A stretch of DNA of 64,000 nucleotides, taken from Sanderia malayensis. Lineage: Eukaryota > Cnidaria > Scyphozoa > Semaeostomeae > Pelagiidae. Position numbers and translations under genes: made by a program. The stretch spans positions 4,030,001-4,094,000 of the forward strand of contig RQOL01000729.1 in the NCBI GenBank assembly GCA_013076295.1, given 5' to 3'. Below, piece by piece: positions 57,396-64,000 of this stretch (positions within the stretch are counted from its first letter, which is position 1; every line of letters begins with the position of its first letter). The notes beneath the pieces were generated by a model. The model did no database searches. It worked only from the letters and a program-made list of their open reading frames with translations, and was not told where the DNA came from.

Positions 57396-57701
57396 TTGAT
57401 CCTTATATTTAACATAATGCAGACTGTATGGCTGGCACTGTATGCATTCAAATTTATAACATTCCATATTGATTATGCAAATAAAAACATGTTAGATGAG
57501 GGAAAGGAATCATTTAAAAAAGCTATGCTTGAAGAATTGAGGAAGCATAAACAGTCATTCCATTCAAAAGATGATGGTCAGCTTGAAAGATTGTATAATG
57601 GCATGCTAGGTAAAGAATTTACCGCCTCTGAAAGATCAAGATACTTATTACAAACTCTAAGCAAGATGGTTTTGAGAGTATGCGAACCAATGTTACCTTG
57701 A
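57396..57701 (+). CDS. Unrecognised ORF with possible membrane helix
   Basis: Starts near 57,417 as MQTVWLALYAFKFITFHI (hydrophobic), then a charged helical part (EGKESFKKAMLEELRKHKQS, GKEFTASERSRYLLQTLSKM) to a stop at 57,701. No family recognised. It lies just upstream of the Polinton-type ATPase relic, same strand, and may be part of the same element. Confidence 0.4.
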   Translation: MILIFNIMQTVWLALYAFKFITFHIDYANKNMLDEGKESFKKAMLEELRKHKQSFHSKDDGQLERLYNGMLGKEFTASERSRYLLQTLSKMVLRVCEPMLP

Positions 57702-57858
57702 ACATTAATCAGTGTTTACCTTGGACCTTGAAAGAAAAAGTTTACATGTTACTATTGTAGAAGTTCAAATATTGCTATATATATATTTTTACTAATTATT
57801 ATATAGTTGAGATGATGTTATATAAGGAGTATGGTGTTAGTTGAAATCTATTGTAAAC

Positions 57859-58302
57859 ATGACTTATGATCTGAGATTCAAAGCACCTTTTTCCCTAACA
57901 TTATCTGGTGTTAGTGGAAGTGGTAATATGACTTGGGTGGAAAACCTACTAAAAAGCTTTAGCACGATTATTGATAATGGTAGACAATATCAGCACCTGT
58001 GGTGGATCTTTGGGACAAACAACCAGAACTATTTTAACGTATTGAGAAATTTTAAAGATCTTGGCAAGTTATCCACAAAGGGTATGTCTCACCTTAACAT
58101 AAACGTAATTGTTATGATGCAGAATCCATTTCCGAGAGGTAGTGAAATGAGAAATCTTGCCCTGAGCACCCAATATGAAGTTCTATTTAAAAATCCAAGA
58201 GATAGAAGTTAAATCCGATATCTCATGCAACAAATTATGCCATCGTCTCCTAAAACATTTATTAACATCTACAGTGACGCCACTGCTAGATTATATGGAT
58301 AC
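57859..58302 (+). pseudogene. Polinton-type packaging ATPase relic
   Basis: ATG at 57,859. The frame has the layout of the FtsK/HerA-like ATPase of Polinton/Maverick-type elements: DLRFKAPFSLTLSG, a P-loop in which the expected Lys is Asn (GSGN), and, after an apparent internal deletion that removes the Walker B region, MQNPFPRGSEMR and LFKNPRDRS. A TAA stop at about 58,210 precedes a recognisable C-terminal tail that stays open to 58,302. The lost Lys, missing segment and stop make it inactive. No polymerase, integrase or capsid gene is certain nearby. Confidence 0.72.
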
Positions 58303-58501
58303 TAGCCGGGGGCGCTCGCGTACGCTCGCTTCCCGAAGGGGGGCAAGTGAAAAAATGTAATGTGGTTGGCGCACTTCGTGCGCTGCATTTGCTTACGCTC
58401 ATGCCCCTTTCAACCCAACGTACAATAGGTTAGCTCACTGCGCTCGCCTGTGGTTGGTGCACTTTGCGCTGCATTCGCTTACGTTTATGCCCCTTTCAAC
58501 C
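58303..58501. repeat. GC-rich 114-bp-type repeat, left part
   Basis: Inverted copies of the 110-900 unit (GCGCACTTCGTGCGC, CTCGCCTGTGG, CCCCTTTCAACCC). P element P2 is inserted here; the repeat resumes at 62,131. Confidence 0.9.
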
Positions 58502-61500
58502 CATAGAATTAAAAGGACTAGAATGCGCAGTCTATTGTTCTACTTCAGGATTTGGTGTAACATGTATGGGGGACAAAGATGTTAGCAACAAGTTCCAGAA
58601 AAGTTGTTTACAATGTCACGCATAATGCCTGTGATAGCGATATTAATTAATAGATATCCATGTATCTGGTTGGCACTAGTTTCAATGGTGTGTAAAATTT
58701 ATCCCACGTAAAGGTAAATAATGTTTGCGATTATTTGTTAATGAGATTGAAGTAATTTTAAGTGAATAAAGCCCTTTGGTGACTCACTTTTGGACTGAAG
58801 TTTGGCCTAGCCAACGTTTGTACTTTACTTTTATTCTGAAATGATAAGGTAGTGGAAGGTCTAGTGATGATAAGATTTGCGTTAATATGTGATAGATATG
58901 TCGCTCAAGTAAAGCATAGTAAAGTAAGAAAAACTGCAAACCTGATGAAAACCAAGCAATCGCAAACAAAGAATGGCCACACATGAACAAAACAAGTAGG
59001 TAGGTTGATTTCTGATTTCCAACCCGAATGATCACAGAACTCCCCTATTTTGTTATACAAAATACTTAATGCTAATATATATTATAATAAACTAGGGACT
59101 AATGTTTAATACACTTAAGGTTTTTATTATTTATATTATTTAAAATTTAACAACTAGCTATAATACAAAATCCGATCTGTTTATGAATGCAGATGGCATT
59201 TCCTCCATCAGTTTGGAACCACACCAGACCAGGTTACTTAACCGCCGCCCGGCAATCAGCGTTACCTCATGGAGTTTTTAAATCGTTACTTATTCGTTGT
59301 AAAACAGAATCTCTTTGGTCAATTTATTCCTACGCGAAGCTTTGCTTTGTTTCATGACTCTCTCAGTGTAAACTTTACCAAACTGGTAATAAAGAAGGAT
59401 TTGATAATGTTTAACTATTAATTTAATTAAAACTGTAATATCATCGTCTCTCAGCTTGTTATCGATTACATGACTTTGCAGAGAATGCTCCTGTAATGAT
59501 TGAAATGTGTTCGTTCTCGTTTCTTGTAGAACCAACATCGTTATTTTTGTGTTCATTTCCTTTGAAATATATTGCCAGTTACCAACATGAGTTCTTGCAA
59601 CTTTGTCAACATGTTGCACTATTTTGAATACCGAATTAGATGGAATAAACAATTTTCCATATCTTTTGCAGGATATAAGAGAAGAACAAGTGTAAGCATG
59701 TTCATTTGCCATGTTGCAATCTTCGTAAAGTGCTACAACACACTCAGGACAATCTGAAGATTCTTTGATCTTTTTAACTATATATCCAGCAATATAAAAC
59801 AGGACATCAGGTCTCCATTCATTTGTGGAAAGCAACATTTCTGAGATACTTGCATCGACACTATTTGGCTCAACAACACTGTTTACATCAGTGACATCTA
59901 CACAGTTAGCTGTGGACGTTGATTCGATTTTGTTTTTTAAAAGCAACTGCCTCAAAGCATATTTGAACTGAAGGACATTAGGGCTGTTGTTCCACCCAAA
60001 GCGACTGCGAATTTTTGAAAAAACATCTCAATGTGGTCTTGTGAGAAGCGATACGTCAAAATGTATTGAAATCGCACTTCTGATCTTTCCAGCAATGTTT
60101 TACAAATAGAAAGAAGAGAAAAAGCAGATACTGCAAAGCCTTTCACAAACGTCTTCCTTTGGCCCTTGATAATTTGCACTCCAGCCGCATCTTTCAGATG
60201 CTTTAAATACTCAATGCTGCTTTTAATGTAGGATTCGATTTCATCTATATTGTCAGATGTTATTGGGCTCTTAGTATGCTTTCCAAATTTACTTTTGGAA
60301 TTCAGAATGTCAAACAAAATATTAATAAGTTGAATGAAGTGGCTGGTTTCTTCACTATCTTTGAATTCGGCTACTTTCAATCTTCTTAGAAATGTTATTG
60401 CCGCAGCAACAGAGTTACTCAGTGTTTGTGCTGCAACAGAAACCTTCATTTTATGATTTTGCCATTGAATATGTTTGCTGGTAAGTTTATTAGCAATATT
60501 CAAAATATCTGTTTTCTGTACATCATACAAATTAGCTATGTAATCCCATGCTATTCCTTTTCCACTCGCAGTATAAAACACACCAATGTTTGCAAATGCA
60601 TTCCGTGCTAGTTTCAGCATATGACAAATGTCGAGAATGACATGAATTTTCTCATATTGCTTTGTAGGATGAGGGAATTTGAATTCAAGTTTGCTGACAT
60701 CACACCCAGGTTTTGCAGCCATGGTGATGTTTTTCGATGCACCATCAAAAATAACAGTATGAATCTTGGCTCCTTTTTCAGTGAGGAGGCTTATTGCTTC
60801 ATAGATTAGCTGTTTCTGAATATCCCCATTAATGTTGTTGGTTAAGAAATAAGCGATTGGCACATACCATGGTGTTTGCAAACCGGATACCATTATGACA
60901 AGTGTGTTCTTTGCTATGGAATCATTTGGCTCAGCTTTTAATGCGCCATAATCAACATTGCCTGTAAATTTTGCATTTTTTATCCCACAGCAGCTGGCTC
61001 TTTATGGACATCTCATCCAACATGATCACACAGTCTTTTTCGCCATCCTTCACCTTGGTTTCCACAAAATCAAGTGTTTTGGACAAAAATCCTGGCTCAC
61101 ACTGTACATTAACAGACCACAACCTTATTGTAGCAGGATGTGGCAAGTTCAAGTACTTTCGTACATACATATATGCCCTGGGGCTGTAATAATGAAAAGA
61201 AATGGCAAATTCTTTAACATCTGCCGAATATCGAGAACCTGAATGTTTTCCAACATTTTTTGCTTCATTACGGAAAAGGTCAGTTGCCATGTGACCAAAG
61301 TTATCATTAATGGACATTGCATTCTCCTCTGATAACAATTTCAGACTTTTTAACTTTTGCATAAGATTTCGTATGGACTTGGCTTCTCTAATGTTTCCTA
61401 CTCTTAACTTATTTGTTACTTTATTTTTATGTGCTAATTTTTTTTATATTTATCTTTTATTTTTCTTGGTGATAAAAGTGCTGATGCATACGAATGATCC

Positions 61501-62130
61501 AGTTTGATTTTCTTGGGATCAGGGCTGGTAGATTTGGAGAAGTTGCAACAATAGGTGCACTACACCTCTTAATGGTTGACCTTTTCTTCTGACTTTTCTT
61601 TTTAAGTGTGCCAGGAAATTAAATTTTCCCACCGCATTGCAATCAACCATCTCTTCAGTAGCAATTTGTTTTTGACAGGGAAGCTATCAAAAATTGAAAA
61701 TTTTGCACATATGAAAACCCATGTGCATTTAAAAACAATACATGATCGTCAAGTGGATGTTTCATTAACTGTGGTGTGGCCTAAGTGTAGTGTAGGCAAG
61801 TGTAGGTCATGACAAGCAATGACAAGGAGAAGTAGGCCAAAAACTTACAGGTGAAATGTTAAGTTATTCTGGCCCCGTGATAACTTGTTCTTTGGCATCC
61901 ATCGCAGCACAAGGAACAACCATTGTTCTATATGTCGTTATCAGACAAATTCAAAAAACGCGCTCAGTTCGAGAGAAAAGGTACGATTACAAAAGGTATT
62001 GTTTAGTGCAATATGTACTGCGGAACAAGTTCCCGGGTGTTTTTTGGTAACTTGTTGCTACCATCCTGGCTTTCAATGGTTATTACACTTCATGTGACCC
62101 AGCACTCATTCTAGTCCTCTTAATTCTATG
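58502..62130. mobile_element. P element P2, 3.6 kb
   Basis: TIRs start CATAGAATTAA at 58,502 and, inverted, at 62,130; 23 of the first 24 bases match. A perfect 8-bp target duplication TTTCAACC flanks it (58,494-58,501; 62,131-62,138), as expected for P elements. It carries one THAP9-like transposase on minus. About 730 bp at the left end (58,530-59,280) holds nothing recognisable, and there is no accessory gene like that of P1. Confidence 0.95.
59290..61700 (-). pseudogene. P2 THAP9-like transposase
   Basis: Minus-strand segments in order: THAP remnant (KRWLIAMRWEN, about 61,660), linker with a coiled coil (IREAKSIRNLMQKLKSLKLL), catalytic core with CVIMLDEMSIKSQLLW (first D), VIFDGASKNITM (second D), VILDICHMLKLARNAF, DHIEMFF (E region), then GWNNSPNVLQFKYALRQLL and the C-terminal WRPDVLFYIAGYIVKKI domain. 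Three frameshifts, near 61,440, 60,965 and 60,020, each fall in a run of six or more A or T. The catalytic boxes are kept. The N-terminal THAP finger is incomplete (its C-terminal Cys/His pair is missing). Confidence 0.88.
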
Positions 62131-62283
62131 TTTCAACCCCACGTGGAATGGGTTGCCTCGCTGCGCTAGGGCGCACTTTGTGCACTGCATTCGTTTACAC
62201 TTATGCCCCTTTCAAACCCACGTAGAATGGGTTGCCTCGCTGTGCTACCTTGTCTATCTATTATCAAGAAATGTGACTGATAG
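62131..62283. repeat. GC-rich repeat, right part
   Basis: Continuation of the unit broken at 58,501 (ACGTGGAATGGGTTGCCTCG, TTATCAAGAAATGTGACTG). It breaks again at 62,283, where the Pao LTR begins. Confidence 0.9.
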
Positions 62284-62816
62284 TGTAGCTGCACAGCAAA
62301 TTCGGCTACGGAGGGGTAAGAACGAACCAACAGACTAGCCCACGAACCAACAGCAGGAACAAAGCAAGAAACACACAGTGCTGTAATTATCTGGTTATAG
62401 GTTGTTCGCTAAACAAATAATGCAGAAAAATTAATATAAATAAACAAACAAATAGATCCTATATTCTACAAAAAGCAATATCTATAAACTTACTATTTGT
62501 TTGTCCTCGTAGCTTTCAACAAGATACTTGGGCCTAATGACAACACAGCAGTAAAAAACCAACAAAGCTCTAGTTTAACGTCTTTCTTCTCGACTTCTTC
62601 ACTGAAAACTGAACTGAGAACTTGCCACGCTTGACAACCTATCTGGCTACAACAAGTCCCAAGGGTAACACAAATGCACGAATATACAACAAGATCAAAA
62701 GTCAAACGATATTACAGCAAAATAAGTACAAAGTTCAATTAACATTAAGAACATTAACAACAACAACAACAAAGTTACGACACATTATTAACAAAGCTAC
62801 TATTCTGTAGTCAACA
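62284..62816 (-). repeat. Pao/BEL long terminal repeat (3' LTR)
   Basis: 533 bp with canonical TG...CA ends on minus: it starts TGTTGACTACAGAATAG directly after a purine-rich tract (GAGGGCGGG) that follows the pol stop, and ends ...GCAGCTACA against the broken GC-rich repeat. The partner LTR is outside the window, so its limits are inferred from position, dinucleotides and the repeat break. It has an AACAACAAC microsatellite (62,755-62,772). Confidence 0.75.
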
Positions 62817-62864
62817 TACCCGCCCTCAAACAGGCCATAAGTCTGCTTATTTCTTCATTAAAGT

Positions 62865-64000
62865 TTATGTTGAATCGCCATCTGCAGCTTCTAGCAAACA
62901 TAACTTTCTCACAGGTCTTCTATATTCCGAATTCATGGTCTTCACTTTTGCTGATCGGACAAGTCCATCTCTTCCTTCATATGCTTCCACTACTCTTCCC
63001 AAAGGCCATTGATTTCTGTTATGCGTTTGTTCCATGATGAGCACCAAATCATTCTCTTTCAGATTGCGTTCGGTAGATAATTGCAGAGTCGGTAGATATT
63101 CCTTCGTCCATCTTTTCCAGAAAAGGTCAGCCATGTACTGAATCTGCTTCCATCTTCTCTTGCTATACGACTCCTTACTTGTAAAAACACCAGGTGGGAA
63201 GGTTTGATTGGATCTTAGGAGCAGCAAATGATTTGGAGTTATTGCATTGAAATCTTTGGGATCGTCTGATACCTTAGTGAGCGGTCTTGCATTCAGTATT
63301 GCTTCAACTTCACAGAAAAGGGTTTGTAAACCTTCATCGTCGACCATCTGATTTTTCAAAATTGCATTGAAAACTCGTCTTACAGATCTTATTGCACACT
63401 CCCATGCAGCACCCATGTGTGAGGCCATTGGAAGGTTGAAAATCCACTTTATATCATTCTGAAGGAGAAATTCGTGCACTTGAATCTGATTCCATTGCTG
63501 CATTGCGATTCTGAGTTCTTTTTCACCACTTCTGAAGTTGGAGCCATCGTCACAACATATTTCTTCTGGATTTCCGCATCTCAAAATGAATCTTCTGATG
63601 GCATTTATAAATGAACCTGTGTCCATACTGTAAACAATTTCAAGATGAATCACTCTTATGGAAAGGCAAGTAAATATGACTCCCCATCTCTTTGCCATAC
63701 ATCCTCCTCGCTTGACCATAAACGGCCCGAAACAATCAATTCCAGCAAAGGAAAATTGTGGTTTATCTGAGGTTACTCTATCTTCGGGCAAATCCGCCAT
63801 CTTCTGCTTGCCAGGATTTCCACATCGACGCTTACAGTCGAAGCAACTTCTGATAATACGACGCACTGGTGGTCCTGCCTGGATGATGCAAACCGTTTCT
63901 CCAATACACGCCAAAACATTCTCTTGCCCGAAGTTTCCAGAGCTCTGGTGATAATGTTGAATGATGAGATCGCTTACGTGATGCTTCGGGAAGAATAATC
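62865..64000 (-). CDS. Pao/BEL retrotransposon integrase, C-terminal pol
   Basis: Open to the window end without a stop. Residues visible from the edge: a zinc-binding region (PKHHVSDLIIQHYH ... SCFDCKRRC), the rve integrase core with FAGIDCFGPFMV (D), CDDGSNFRSGEKEL (D) and AAWECAIRSVRRV (E), and a C-terminal DUF5641-type domain (NHLLLLRSNQTFPPGVF, TLQLSTERNLKENDLVLI, WPLGRVVEAYEG). The catalytic triad is kept and the frame is unbroken for over 370 codons, so the copy may be recent. Reverse transcriptase and gag lie beyond 64,000. The stop is about 50 bp from the LTR. Confidence 0.93.
   Translation of the reverse strand, partial: LFFPKHHVSDLIIQHYHQSSGNFGQENVLACIGETVCIIQAGPPVRRIIRSCFDCKRRCGNPGKQKMADLPEDRVTSDKPQFSFAGIDCFGPFMVKRGGCMAKRWGVIFTCLSIRVIHLEIVYSMDTGSFINAIRRFILRCGNPEEICCDDGSNFRSGEKELRIAMQQWNQIQVHEFLLQNDIKWIFNLPMASHMGAAWECAIRSVRRVFNAILKNQMVDDEGLQTLFCEVEAILNARPLTKVSDDPKDFNAITPNHLLLLRSNQTFPPGVFTSKESYSKRRWKQIQYMADLFWKRWTKEYLPTLQLSTERNLKENDLVLIMEQTHNRNQWPLGRVVEAYEGRDGLVRSAKVKTMNSEYRRPVRKLCLLEAADGDST

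Noticed and set aside
1..64000. tRNA, rRNA or other structural RNA genes
   Set aside because: I saw no cloverleaf with A and B boxes and no rRNA-like stretch; a covariance-model scan would be needed to exclude small ones.

Overview
The window looks like nuclear DNA of an animal, most likely an early-branching aquatic invertebrate such as a cnidarian or sponge. The reasons are AT-rich DNA with short spliceosomal introns (GT...AG), and a mobile-element mix typical of such genomes: P elements with THAP domains, PIF/Harbinger and ISL2EU elements, hAT, a DIRS-type tyrosine-recombinase retrotransposon, Pao/BEL, CR1-like LINEs and SAP-SWIM-YqaJ genes. The species cannot be fixed from sequence alone. 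I see no confident single-copy host gene; nearly everything recognisable is a transposable element (TE), a relic of one, or tandem repeat.

Layout. 1-7 kb: a GC-rich 114-bp tandem array, exon-like ~180-bp tandem units and a 137-bp satellite; the last two lie inside a 2,449-bp tandem duplication. 7-12 kb: exon-like fragments, a foldback element, a tyrosine-recombinase relic and a LINE 3' end. 12.5-15.3 kb: minisatellite, ATGT microsatellites and GC-rich modules. 15.3-17.5 kb: a second copy of the 1-kb composite repeat, ending in a small intact-looking three-exon gene. 18,580-23,691: a P element with 68-bp perfect terminal inverted repeats (TIRs), a THAP9-like transposase and a convergent second gene, which itself carries a TTAA-flanked insertion. 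26,506-30,489: a two-gene Harbinger element. 31.8-36.3 kb: Harbinger, LINE ORF1 and two hAT relics. 37-41 kb: two SAP-(SWIM)-YqaJ genes around an Ulp1-like protease relic. 41.3-44.3 kb: a foldback element, an ISL2EU transposase with a 389-bp internal duplication, and an integrase relic split by another foldback. 45-48.4 kb: unrecognised ORFs and hairpins. 49.1-53.4 kb: a nearly complete DIRS retrotransposon whose gag has a predicted intron. 53.7-58.3 kb: THAP relic, LINE reverse transcriptase, an ORF split by a MITE, and a Polinton-type ATPase relic. 58.5-62.1 kb: a second P element with an 8-bp target duplication. 62.3-64 kb: one LTR and the integrase end of a Pao element that runs off the window.

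The clearest structural result is insertion history that can be read at base level: P2 and the Pao LTR both sit in one block of the GC-rich repeat, MITE M3 splits an ORF that rejoins in frame after removal of one TA copy, and a TTAA insertion splits the P1 accessory gene, which also rejoins in frame. Several transposase frameshifts fall in A or T homopolymers, so either slippage decay or assembly error is possible.
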